From the NCBI GenBank assembly GCA_051877215.1, contig JBJEIR010000158.1, positions 1-34,544 of the forward strand: a stretch of 34,544 nt of DNA, written 5' to 3'. Position numbers and translations under genes: made by a program. The notes under the pieces were generated by a model that had not been told where the DNA came from, made no database searches, and saw nothing but the letters and a program-made list of their open reading frames with translations. Position 1 is the stretch's first letter. The number at the start of each line of letters is the position of its first letter. This DNA comes from RGIG1959 sp051877215 (GTDB lineage: Bacteria; Bacillota; Clostridia; Oscillospirales; Acutalibacteraceae). This document shows, one piece after another, positions 25,470 through 32,406 of this stretch.

Positions 25470-26318
25470 CTATTGTAAATTGGAAAGCACCCATAAAATA
25501 TCTTCGCGGATACAAACCGCGCGTCTGCGGATTTCCTGCGGACAATTGCTTTCTTCGAGGTTGACACAGGCATATATTGCGCGTGGATTTTGTGCTGTCA
25601 TTTGCCAAAACGGGTATTTGATGATGACCGGGGTGTTCATTCCCACACCGAGCTCCAAAAATAAAATAGGCGTATTTTCATGGCGGCGGATAAAAGCTTC
25701 ATAGCGGCTTGCTGCCGCATACCAACCCGTATCCTGCACAAAGGAGTTGTCACAGCGCAGATTCATTGTCATTGCCGCGCCGCATACGGGACATTTCGGA
25801 ATAAGTTCCGTGGGAATCTTCATTTCTCTTTGCCTCGCGGCCATTTCACGAACGGCGTTTTCATTATCATATGTTTGATTGTGACAGGCTTTGGAGCATT
25901 GCCACAAGCCGTAGTCGCCTTGTGTGTAAAACAACCGCTGTTTATCAAAGCCTGCTTTTTGAAATTGGTGGTCAACATTCGTTGTCAGCACAAAATAATC
26001 CTTGTTTTTTATTAGTGCAAGCAGATCGGCATATGGTTTTCCGACAGGAGTATCATAGCGGTTTACAAGAATTTGTCTTGACCACCACGCCCAGTATTCT
26101 TCCGGTGTGTCAAAGGGATAAAACCCTCCCGAATACATATCGGTGATGCCGTATTTTTTGTGAAAATCCGCAAAATATCGTTCAAATCTCTCGCCGCTAT
26201 AGGCAAATCCCGCGGCTGTGGAAAGCCCTGCTCCCGCACCTATGACAACGGCGTCTGAGCCCTGCATTTCTTTGCGCAGCCTTTGTAAACTATCCGAGCA
26301 GTTCTCGGTAGATTGCAT
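25470..26318 (-). CDS. Class M sirtuin (SirTM) ADP-ribosyltransferase
   Basis: A Sir2-fold NAD-dependent enzyme of the macrodomain-linked class. Characterised SirTMs are protein mono-ADP-ribosyltransferases, not deacylases. The 282-residue protein shows the NAD-binding GAGAGLSTAAGFAYSGERF, TTNVDHQFQKAG and YTQGDYG, where the sirtuin catalytic His is replaced by Gln, as is typical of SirTM. The zinc ligands are CSKAC and CPVCG, and LGVGMNTPVIIKYPFW is near the C terminus. In-frame ATGs lie at 26339, 26327 and 26318; the last matches family N-terminal length. All fall inside the end of the macrodomain gene, indicating coupled translation. Function should be paired with the macrodomain that reverses the modification. 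Confidence 0.88.
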   Translation of the reverse strand: MQSTENCSDSLQRLRKEMQGSDAVVIGAGAGLSTAAGFAYSGERFERYFADFHKKYGITDMYSGGFYPFDTPEEYWAWWSRQILVNRYDTPVGKPYADLLALIKNKDYFVLTTNVDHQFQKAGFDKQRLFYTQGDYGLWQCSKACHNQTYDNENAVREMAARQREMKIPTELIPKCPVCGAAMTMNLRCDNSFVQDTGWYAAASRYEAFIRRHENTPILFLELGVGMNTPVIIKYPFWQMTAQNPRAIYACVNLEESNCPQEIRRRAVCIREDILWVLSNLQ

Positions 26319-27063
26319 TGTCCGCATCTTTGAAAACATTGAATATCACCTCGATCTCGCTATGGGTTTGTCTGATATAGTTTTTGACTGTTTTCACGGC
26401 GATTTCGGCAGCTCTTCTGTTCGGAAAGTGAAACTCTCCTGTGGAAATACAGCAAAACGCAATGCTTTTCACAGCGTGCTGTTCAGCCAGCTCCAGACAC
26501 GAACGGTAGCAAGCGGCCAGCAACGCGTCTTCCCGTTGGGTCACCGTGCCGCTGATAACGGGACCGACGGTGTGCAACACATATTTGCACGGAAGATTGT
26601 AGGCACTTGTAATTTTGGCTCGTCCCGTAGGCTCGGAATGGCCTTGCTCTTTCATTATTTCGGCGCATTCCAAACGAAGCTGTATTCCCGCATAGGTGTG
26701 AACGGCATTATCGATACAACCGTGACAGGGGCAAAAGCAACCGAGAAGCTCCGAGTTGGCAGCATTGACGATCGCATCGCAGCGAAGTGTCGTGATGTCG
26801 CCCTGCCATACATATATATTTTCTGTTATCGGAGAAAGCGCCGATAAATCGATGATGCCTTTTTCTGCATTTTCCGTCTGCAAATATTCGTCCTGTATTT
26901 TCAGAAAATCCGCACAGGCAGCCTTTGGTGCACGAATATTCATAAGGGCGCGCAGCAATCGCTTTTGCTCTACTGTCTTTTGAGGAATTTCCGTTTCCCT
27001 GTACCGGGGGTGTTCCGCCAGCAAGTATTGGATTAAATACCTTCGTTTCTCCGCCTGTGTCAT
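26290..27063 (-). CDS. Zinc-type macrodomain protein-ADP-ribose hydrolase
   Basis: The 257-residue protein has an N-terminal helical extension (MTQAEKRRYLIQYLLAEHP..., about 1-85) and a macrodomain. The latter shows WQGDITTLRCDAIVNAANSELLG, then GCFCPCHGCIDNAVHTYAG, whose Cys/His residues match the zinc site of SirTM-linked macrodomains. YVLHTVGPVISG and FCCISTGEFHFPNRRAAEIA complete the ADP-ribose pocket. Family members remove mono-ADP-ribose installed by SirTM. The ATG at 27063 overlaps the upstream mini Fe-S gene's stop by four bases and has GAGGAAA upstream. The frame is open to 27147, but that extension is not conserved. Confidence 0.9.
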   Translation of the reverse strand: MTQAEKRRYLIQYLLAEHPRYRETEIPQKTVEQKRLLRALMNIRAPKAACADFLKIQDEYLQTENAEKGIIDLSALSPITENIYVWQGDITTLRCDAIVNAANSELLGCFCPCHGCIDNAVHTYAGIQLRLECAEIMKEQGHSEPTGRAKITSAYNLPCKYVLHTVGPVISGTVTQREDALLAACYRSCLELAEQHAVKSIAFCCISTGEFHFPNRRAAEIAVKTVKNYIRQTHSEIEVIFNVFKDADNAIYRELLG

Positions 27064-27263
27064 TTTGATTTCCTCTTTTTCACGGCATTTACGGGGCATG
27101 CCGAAGCACAATTTCCGCAATGCGAGCAATAGGTGTGTTTCGCCCAAAAGGCGTCCCTTTCATAATACAATAGGAAAATACAGCTTGTTTTCATCACAAA
27201 GCATGATGCCGACGGCGCAATTACAGGAAAGTCCGGCATGATCCGCGCTGCAGCGATAAACAT
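27060..27263 (-). CDS. Mini 4Fe-4S-type protein coupled to the macrodomain gene
   Basis: A small protein, at most 67 residues. Its C terminus holds YCSHCGNCASACPVNAVKK, a single ferredoxin-like C-x2-C-x2-C-x3-C-P motif able to hold one [4Fe-4S] cluster. The stop overlaps the macrodomain ATG (ATGA), which argues for a real, translated gene. The start is uncertain: ATGs at 27263, 27239 and 27194 are in frame and none has a strong SD, so a 44-residue form is possible. It could also be the remnant of a longer ferredoxin-domain protein. No function is known; a redox partner or sensor in the ADP-ribosylation operon is speculative. Confidence 0.55.
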   Translation of the reverse strand: MFIAAARIMPDFPVIAPSASCFVMKTSCIFLLYYERDAFWAKHTYCSHCGNCASACPVNAVKKRKSK

Positions 27264-27316
27264 ATACCTGTTCTTTGCAATGTACTTTAAAATAATCTGT
27301 TCCGATTTTCCGATGA

Positions 27317-27348
27317 AAACAGGGCTGCCGATTATAACAGCCCTGTTT
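27317..27348 (-). terminator. Terminator after the NmrA-like oxidoreductase gene
   Basis: An 11-bp inverted repeat, AAACAGGGCTG (27317-27327) and CAGCCCTGTTT (27338-27348), lies 8 bases past the stop at 27356. On the minus strand it ends in TTTT, a short U-run. It separates this gene from the sirtuin operon. Confidence 0.7.
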
Positions 27349-27355
27349 CTGCGGC

Positions 27356-27985
27356 TTATTCAGCTACCACACTGATACGCTTTTGAATATGATCGCCGTT
27401 TGTAGCTTCATCGATCATTGCAATAGCATAGTCCGCATAGCTTATGACGCTTTCTCCTTTGGAATTAAGAATCAATTCTTCGCCGCCGAGAAGGTATTTT
27501 CCGGTACGCTCACCGTCTGCCCTGAAATCTCCCGCAGGGCTTATAAATGTCCACTTCACATCGTTTCTTTGACGAAGCTCGGAAAGCGCTTTGCCCTGCG
27601 CCTTTGCAAGCGGTAAAAACTGCGGCGGAAAATCTGCTCCGTCCGATACAACGGCGGTGTGCTCCGCATTTACATACAGGCTTCCCGCACCGCCAACCAC
27701 AAGCAGACGGATATTCGTGCCGGAAAGAATATCGCACAAGTGTTTCAAAGAAGTACTGTGCTGAGGAAGAAGCGCTTGCGTCCAAGCGCCAAAGGCGTCG
27801 ATAACGACATCAAAGTCCTTTAAATCGGCGGCAGTCAAATCAAACAAATCTTTTTTGAGCACCGTTTGTGCCACTGTCTGATTGTCTTCACGAACGACAG
27901 CGGTCACCTGCAACCCTCTGCTGACTGCTTCCTTGACGATATGCCTGCCGGCTCTTCCGTTTGCACAAACTACTGCAATCTTCAT
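27356..27985 (-). CDS. NmrA-like NAD(P)-dependent oxidoreductase
   Basis: A 209-residue atypical short-chain reductase of the NmrA/BVR-B-like group. The Rossmann motif is ANGRAGRHIVKEAV (G-x2-G-x2-hydrophobic) at the N terminus; DVVIDAFGAW and LLVVGGAGSLY form the following strands, and VKWTFISPAGDF is typical of the family. No classical YxxxK is evident, as usual for this group. It is divergent from the HxlR regulator gene, a pairing often seen for quinone or aldehyde-responsive reductases. The promoter (28064-28092) has adjacent palindromes. Substrate unknown. Confidence 0.85.
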   Translation of the reverse strand: MKIAVVCANGRAGRHIVKEAVSRGLQVTAVVREDNQTVAQTVLKKDLFDLTAADLKDFDVVIDAFGAWTQALLPQHSTSLKHLCDILSGTNIRLLVVGGAGSLYVNAEHTAVVSDGADFPPQFLPLAKAQGKALSELRQRNDVKWTFISPAGDFRADGERTGKYLLGGEELILNSKGESVISYADYAIAMIDEATNGDHIQKRISVVAE

Positions 27986-28063
27986 GTTGAGTTCCTCCTT
28001 CGTTTCAGGTCAGTTATGATTTGTTAAGCCCCGGAGCGGCCGTTCCCCGTAAGCTCTGATTCA

Positions 28064-28092
28064 ATTATACGGTTTATAGTTTCTAATGTAAA
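28064..28092 (-). promoter_or_regulatory. Promoter for the NmrA-like gene
   Basis: Minus-strand TTTACA (28092-28087), 17 bases, TATAAT (28069-28064), about 79 bases before the start codon. Confidence 0.75.
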
Positions 28093-28113
28093 GTAAGCAC
28101 TTTTTTGTATTGT

Positions 28114-28155
28114 AGTTACCAAAAAGAAACTAATAAAAGTTTCCAAAAGGAAACA
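28114..28155. promoter_or_regulatory. Pair of inverted-repeat operators in the hxlR divergent region
   Basis: GTTACCAAAAAGAAAC (28115-28130) and GTTTCCAAAAGGAAAC (28139-28154) are two copies of a GTTTC-N6-GAAAC inverted repeat, 24 bases apart. They lie just upstream of the NmrA-like gene's -35 and about 80 bases before the hxlR -35. They are the likely HxlR sites. The rest of the 326-base gap (27986-28311) shows only promoters. Confidence 0.6.
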
Positions 28156-28235
28156 ATCGGCGCATTTACAGGGATTTTCAGCACGTTCAAGCTTTAAAAA
28201 ATTTTTTAAGGCATCGGAATATGTCACTTGAAATA

Positions 28236-28265
28236 TTGACCTGTAATACGGTTGTAGGGTATAAT
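28236..28265 (+). promoter_or_regulatory. Promoter for hxlR
   Basis: TTGACC (28236-28241), 18 bases, TATAAT (28260-28265), 46 bases before the GTG start of the regulator. Confidence 0.75.
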
Positions 28266-28311
28266 AAGTGCGTTAGATACTTTTTGAAACCATTGTAGGA
28301 GGCGATTAGCT

Positions 28312-28647
28312 GTGAGCAAGCAGAACATGACGAAAGAATTGCCCGCGTGCCCTGTCGAAACGACATTGGCGTTGATCGGCGATAAGTGGAAGGTTTTAAT
28401 ATTGCGTGATCTGATATCGGGAACGAAGCGTTTCGGTGAGTTAAAGAAATCTATCGGCACGGTATCACAAAAGGTGCTTACCGCACAGCTTCGAAATATG
28501 GAAGAAAACGGACTCATCAATCGAAAGGTATATGCGGAGGTGCCGCCGAGAGTGGAATATTCTCTCACTCCGTTGGGACAAAGTCTCAAGCCGATACTTG
28601 ACGCCATGTGGGATTGGGGCGAAGCGTATAAAGCATCTGCACATTAA
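28312..28647 (+). CDS. HxlR-family winged-helix regulator
   Basis: The 111-residue MarR-like dimeric regulator shows the HxlR signature: CPVETTLALIGDKWKVLILRDL (first part) with the conserved Cys near residue 12, then GTKRFGELKKSIGTVSQKVLTAQLR (recognition helix, in part) and EVPPRVEYSLTPLGQSL (wing). Members such as YodB and QorR sense quinones or aldehydes through the N-terminal Cys. Translation begins at a GTG preceded by TAGGAGG (28296-28302). The divergent oxidoreductase and the palindromes between them suggest it controls that gene. Confidence 0.93.
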   Translation: MSKQNMTKELPACPVETTLALIGDKWKVLILRDLISGTKRFGELKKSIGTVSQKVLTAQLRNMEENGLINRKVYAEVPPRVEYSLTPLGQSLKPILDAMWDWGEAYKASAH

Positions 28648-28692
28648 AACAGCGGACATCTGATGACTGACACCGGATGTCCGCTGTTTTAA
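28646..28692 (+). terminator. Terminator after hxlR
   Basis: A 15-bp perfect stem, AAAACAGCGGACATC (28646-28660) and its complement at 28676-28690, ending in a T-run. Confidence 0.9.
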
Positions 28693-28720
28693 TGATAGCG
28701 ATTATTTTGTGAGTGTGTAA

Positions 28721-28752
28721 AAAACGGCGGGCGGCCGCATCGCCCTTTTTTA
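28721..28752. terminator. Weak bidirectional terminator beyond the P-type ATPase gene
   Basis: A short GGGCG/CGCCC stem flanked by an A-run on one side and a T-run on the other, about 80 bases past the ATPase stop. It may end the minus-strand ATPase transcript. The 180-base gap holds no gene. Confidence 0.4.
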
Positions 28753-28827
28753 AGCGGAATCGGTTAAAAGGCCGCTTTCGCTTTTTGAAACAGTTGACGA
28801 CAGTCGGTTGTTGCGGCAAAGAGGATA

Positions 28828-31242
28828 TCAGGAGGTCTGCTTGTGCTTTGCGGCTTTTTCCCTGAACAAAAAGCGGTGGATCAGCCGATATAACAGGGAG
28901 TCGAGGGGATAGGTGATCAGTGCAAAGGCCGCAAAGGCAAGCCACATCGGCAGTGTCGGAAGCATAAAGACGGCGGGAATGTGCAGTCCGAAGGCGTTAT
29001 TAAGCGGCGTCAGCAGCTCGGCAAGCAAAAGCTCTCCCCCGAAAAAGCAGCCGACCATCAGTCCCCACAGAATGCGCCGCCGCTTTGAAAACGGACGGCA
29101 TATACGGAAAAGCTGAATCAGCCATACAAAGCCGGTGATATAGACGCAAAGGGTGGACGACTGCATATCGGTCAATCCCATCATCGGCGCAAGCAGCGAT
29201 TCCGTAAATACCACAAATGCCGTAATGATGAGGGCGCTGGGAAGGGCATTGCTGAGAACGGTGCGTAAAAAGCTCCCTTGCACGCGCTCGCGGCTTGGCT
29301 CGAGCGTGAGGAAAAAGCCCGGGATGGATTCCGCCGCAAGGCCGATCATGCTGAGCTGAATCGGCTGAAACGGATAGGTGCTCATCGTCGGCAGCACGAT
29401 CACGCAGATGGTGACCAAAAAGGACATGATGGTTTTGACAAGAAAGAGGGAAGCGGTGCGGGTGATATTGTTGATGACGCGCCGCCCCTCCATCACGACG
29501 GATGGCAACGAAGCAAAGTCCGAGTCGAGCAACACAAGCTGTGAAACCTGCTTGGCGGCGTCGCTGCCCGCCGCAACGGCAATGGAGCAGTCCGCCTCTT
29601 TCAGTGCGAGCACATCGTTGACGCCGTCGCCCGTCATGGCGACGGTATGTCCCTGCGCCTTGAGCGCCTGTACAAGCGCTTTCTTCTGCGCGGGCAGCAC
29701 CCGCCCGAAAATGGTGTATTTTGCAGCGGCCTCGGCGAGCTGCTCCGGCGTTTGCAGGGTGCCGGCGTCTACATAGTTGTCATAGTCGGGAATACCGGCT
29801 TTTTTGGCGATGCTGGACACGGTGAGCGGATGATCGCCGGAGATGATGCGCACGCTCACATCCTCCTTGCGGAAGAAGTCGAGAATCTCGACGGCATTCT
29901 CGCGGATCTGATCCTCCAGCACGGCGATTGCCAACGGCTGCAGCGCCGCTTTTGCCTGTTCGATATCTGTCTCTTCGCTGAACGCAATCAAAAGGAGGCG
30001 CTTGCCTTCCGCTTCGAGTCCCTGTGCTTCGGCGGGGAGCGCCGTTCCCTCCGCAAGCAAACGGTCATATGCCCCGAAAAAAACGGTTCCCGTGTTTTCA
30101 AAGCTGACAGCGCTCCATTTGCGCTGAGAGGAAAAGGGAGAACACGAAACGGTCATAAGCGGCAGCGGCTGTGCCGATGCGCTGAAATAGGTGCGGATCG
30201 CCTGGGCGGTGGGGTTCGTGTCGCCGAGTGCGTCGATAGCGGTGGCAATCAGCGCGTCAAAATCGGGCGGCAAGGCCGTGCCGCTCCAGGGTATGATGCG
30301 GCTGACCTCCATGGTGCCTTTTGTCAGCGTTCCCGTTTTGTCCAGACAAAGAGTATCGACGCGGGAGAGCGTTTCTATACAGTAAAGCTCCTGTACCAGC
30401 GTCTTTTTGCGGGCAAGCCGCATGACGCCCACGACAAGGGAGACGGTGGTCAGTAAAACAAGTCCCTGCGGCATCATGCCGAGCAGTGCGGCGGAGGTGG
30501 CGGTAACCGTGGTGCTCAGCTCGGTGTGATTGATAAACAGATCGCGCAGGACCAAAAGCGCACCGAACGGGATGATAAAAAACCCCGTAAATCGGATAAT
30601 GCGGTTGATGGAATCCATGAGCTGAGAATGCAGACGCTTGTGCTTCTTGGCGGCTTGTGTCAGCTTGACGGCGTAATTGTCCGCACCGACATGCTCGACC
30701 GTTGCCGTGCAGCTGCCGCTGACGGCAAAACTGCCCGAAAGCAGATGATCCCCCGCTTGTTTCAAAACAGGGGTCAGCTCACCCGTCAGCAGCGATTCGT
30801 TGACTTCCATTTCGCCGTCGGTCACAATGGCGTCCACACAAATTTGGTTGCCGTTTTCAAACAGGATTGTGTCATCCTGTACAATCTCGTGCACCGGAAT
30901 GTCCGCAATGCTTCCGTCGCGTACCACGCGCGCCCGTGCGGCGGAAAGCACGGACAGCTTTTCGAGCGTCCGCTTTGAGCGCAGCTCCTGAATGATACCG
31001 ACGGCGGTATTGATGGTGATGATGAGCAGGAAGAGCAGATTATGGTAGGAGCGCACGGCAATCAGTGCGGCGGCGATGATAAGATTAAAGAAATTAAAAA
31101 AGGTACAGATATTGTCGATCAAAATACGGTAAACCGGCTTTGTAATCGAACCTTTGGTGACATTGATGCGGCCGTCGCGCTTGCGTTGACGCACCTGCTC
31201 GGCTGTCAGACCGGTCATATGCAGCGATGAGGGAGCAGGCAT
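28828..31242 (-). CDS. CtpE-like cation-translocating P-type ATPase
   Basis: An 804-residue P-type ATPase. Actuator motif NESLLTGE (about 148-155), M4 MPQGL (about 257-261), phosphorylation site DKTGT (301-305), and hinge TGDGVNDVLALKEADCSIA are all present. The membrane part has two N-terminal pairs and a C-terminal six-helix bundle. There is no N-terminal heavy-metal domain and no CPC motif, so it is not a Cu/Cd pump. It resembles mycobacterial CtpE and streptococcal CaxP/Exp7, linked to Ca2+; the M4 PEGL motif reads PQGL here. SD AAGGAGG precedes ATG 31242. It lies downstream of the SLOG and ParB-like genes. Confidence 0.9.
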   Translation of the reverse strand: MPAPSSLHMTGLTAEQVRQRKRDGRINVTKGSITKPVYRILIDNICTFFNFFNLIIAAALIAVRSYHNLLFLLIITINTAVGIIQELRSKRTLEKLSVLSAARARVVRDGSIADIPVHEIVQDDTILFENGNQICVDAIVTDGEMEVNESLLTGELTPVLKQAGDHLLSGSFAVSGSCTATVEHVGADNYAVKLTQAAKKHKRLHSQLMDSINRIIRFTGFFIIPFGALLVLRDLFINHTELSTTVTATSAALLGMMPQGLVLLTTVSLVVGVMRLARKKTLVQELYCIETLSRVDTLCLDKTGTLTKGTMEVSRIIPWSGTALPPDFDALIATAIDALGDTNPTAQAIRTYFSASAQPLPLMTVSCSPFSSQRKWSAVSFENTGTVFFGAYDRLLAEGTALPAEAQGLEAEGKRLLLIAFSEETDIEQAKAALQPLAIAVLEDQIRENAVEILDFFRKEDVSVRIISGDHPLTVSSIAKKAGIPDYDNYVDAGTLQTPEQLAEAAAKYTIFGRVLPAQKKALVQALKAQGHTVAMTGDGVNDVLALKEADCSIAVAAGSDAAKQVSQLVLLDSDFASLPSVVMEGRRVINNITRTASLFLVKTIMSFLVTICVIVLPTMSTYPFQPIQLSMIGLAAESIPGFFLTLEPSRERVQGSFLRTVLSNALPSALIITAFVVFTESLLAPMMGLTDMQSSTLCVYITGFVWLIQLFRICRPFSKRRRILWGLMVGCFFGGELLLAELLTPLNNAFGLHIPAVFMLPTLPMWLAFAAFALITYPLDSLLYRLIHRFLFREKAAKHKQTS

Positions 31243-31263
31243 GATGTCGCCTCCTTACGGTTA

Positions 31264-31326
31264 AAAATATCGGCAAAAACCGCGATGGTGACTCATGCCG
31301 GATGGCATGAACGGGTATTTGCCGAT
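31264..31326 (-). terminator. Structured leader or terminator before the P-type ATPase gene
   Basis: On the minus strand ATCGGCAAA (31326-31318) pairs with TTTGCCGAT (31277-31269), followed by ATTTTT. The enclosed region contains a second perfect hairpin, TCATGCC-ATCC-GGCATGA (31310-31293). The U-run ends only about 22 bases upstream of the ATPase start. It may end the upstream gene or act as an attenuator; no known riboswitch consensus was recognised. Confidence 0.5.
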
Positions 31327-31371
31327 TCGCAGACAAGTTTATAAAAACCGCTTGAGGGGTCCGGGCAATCC

Positions 31372-31788
31372 TTATGTGGCGGCGCGCACCGTCAGCGACA
31401 GGATGCGTTTGCCGGCGTCCTCTTTGCTGTGCAGTGTCGTCTGGCCGCCGCATACGGAGCAAAATTCCCTGCCTGCTTTGCTTTCGTCGATTTTTACGGG
31501 CAGTATGAGATCCCGCCGACCGGCGATACAGGCGCGTTGATGGCCGTTTATGATTTGGACATGTCCGCAGTCGCACGGAATGACCGAAACGGGGCGGTCC
31601 TTTTCCTTGCCGAGCATTTGCTTATACAGTCGCGGGCAGTAAAACAGATCGTTTTGTGCCAAGCGCTCGGAGGGATTGAAGGAGAAATCCTCGATCAAAG
31701 AAAGCGAGCAGATTCCGCTATTCATGTAATAACAGTTGCTTTTGGTCAATTGGACGGTCACCTCAACAGTGCCCTTGACGGTTTTCAT
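31372..31788 (-). CDS. Hypothetical protein with ParB/sulfiredoxin-like core and cysteine pairs
   Basis: A 138-residue protein I do not recognise. The middle reads CDCGHVQIINGHQRACIAG (about 72-90), reminiscent of the ParB/sulfiredoxin nucleotide-binding motif (I-x-G-H-x-R-x-x-A). A following strand ILPVKIDE and a C-terminal CSVCGG give cysteine pairs C-x-C and C-x2-C, possibly a zinc site. The N terminus has YYMNSGICSLSLIEDFSFNP. SD AAAGGA precedes ATG 31788. It starts 24 bases after the SLOG gene and is followed by the P-type ATPase, so the three are probably one operon. Function unknown. Confidence 0.65.
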   Translation of the reverse strand: MKTVKGTVEVTVQLTKSNCYYMNSGICSLSLIEDFSFNPSERLAQNDLFYCPRLYKQMLGKEKDRPVSVIPCDCGHVQIINGHQRACIAGRRDLILPVKIDESKAGREFCSVCGGQTTLHSKEDAGKRILSLTVRAAT

Positions 31789-31812
31789 ACAGAGGCATCC
31801 TTTCCGTTTTGA

Positions 31813-32154
31813 TTATTTTAAGGGGATATAGATGACGCGCCGTCCCTTTTGCATACAGGCGCCGATGACATACCGCGTGCCGTGCGATCGGCCATCCCAC
31901 AGAGCGAGCACCATATCCGCATAGTCGATGATCTGATCGTTTCTCACAAGCGGCGCGCGCTTGCCGTAGGCGTCGTAGTCGGGATAAAAAATCTTGCAGG
32001 GAATGCCGAGGCGCTTTGCGACAGCTTCGGCGGCGCGGTCGATGCCGGATGCGCCGCCGCTGACGATTTCGGTCGTCTGCGCGGGCAGGTGCCGCAGCAC
32101 CAGTTCCTCTGCATCGGGGGGCGCGCTTCGGCTGCCGATAACCGCAACACGCAT
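31813..32154 (-). CDS. SLOG-family (DUF2493/YspA-like) protein
   Basis: A 113-residue Rossmann-like protein of the SLOG superfamily, which binds nucleotide-derived ligands. It starts RVAVIGSRSAPP and has the family motif VSGGASGIDRAAEAVAKRLG (about 32-51), then IFYPDYDAYGKRAPLVRNDQI and ADMVLALWDGRSHGTRYVI. Members are found in stress, toxin and signalling contexts but specific roles are mostly unknown. SD GGAGG is on the minus strand ahead of ATG 32154. It leads the gene set with the ParB-like protein and the P-type ATPase. Confidence 0.85.
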   Translation of the reverse strand: MRVAVIGSRSAPPDAEELVLRHLPAQTTEIVSGGASGIDRAAEAVAKRLGIPCKIFYPDYDAYGKRAPLVRNDQIIDYADMVLALWDGRSHGTRYVIGACMQKGRRVIYIPLK

Positions 32155-32222
32155 GGTATAACACCTCCGCTTTTTCGCTCACAGTCTGTTTATGATCGCC
32201 CGTGATCGTATTATCAGACTTT

Positions 32223-32251
32223 ATATTACCTTAAAATAAGTGAAATTACAA
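32223..32251 (-). promoter_or_regulatory. Candidate promoter for the SLOG operon
   Basis: Minus-strand TTGTAA (32251-32246), 17 bases, TAATAT (32228-32223), about 69 bases ahead of the SLOG start. The remainder of the 252-base divergent gap to spoIVB holds no gene. Confidence 0.5.
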
Positions 32252-32406
32252 CGAAAAAAGAAGGAAATTCAGAAAAATTACACATTCTTTCGGAGCTTAA
32301 CAGGAAAAAATTGCTGTTTGCAAGCGGTTGGCGGCGGCAAATACTTTATTTCTCCCTTGGAAACAATACATAAGAAAGCGAATTCAAGAAGGAGGTTATA
32401 GGGCGC

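Noticed and set aside
28024..28227. Minus-strand 67-residue frame upstream of the NmrA-like gene
   Set aside because: It covers the promoters and operators between divergent genes, lacks a Shine-Dalgarno site and has no recognisable motif.
31261..31371. Known yybP-ykoY or M-box riboswitch before the P-type ATPase
   Set aside because: None of the conserved sequence blocks of these classes could be found; only generic hairpins are visible.
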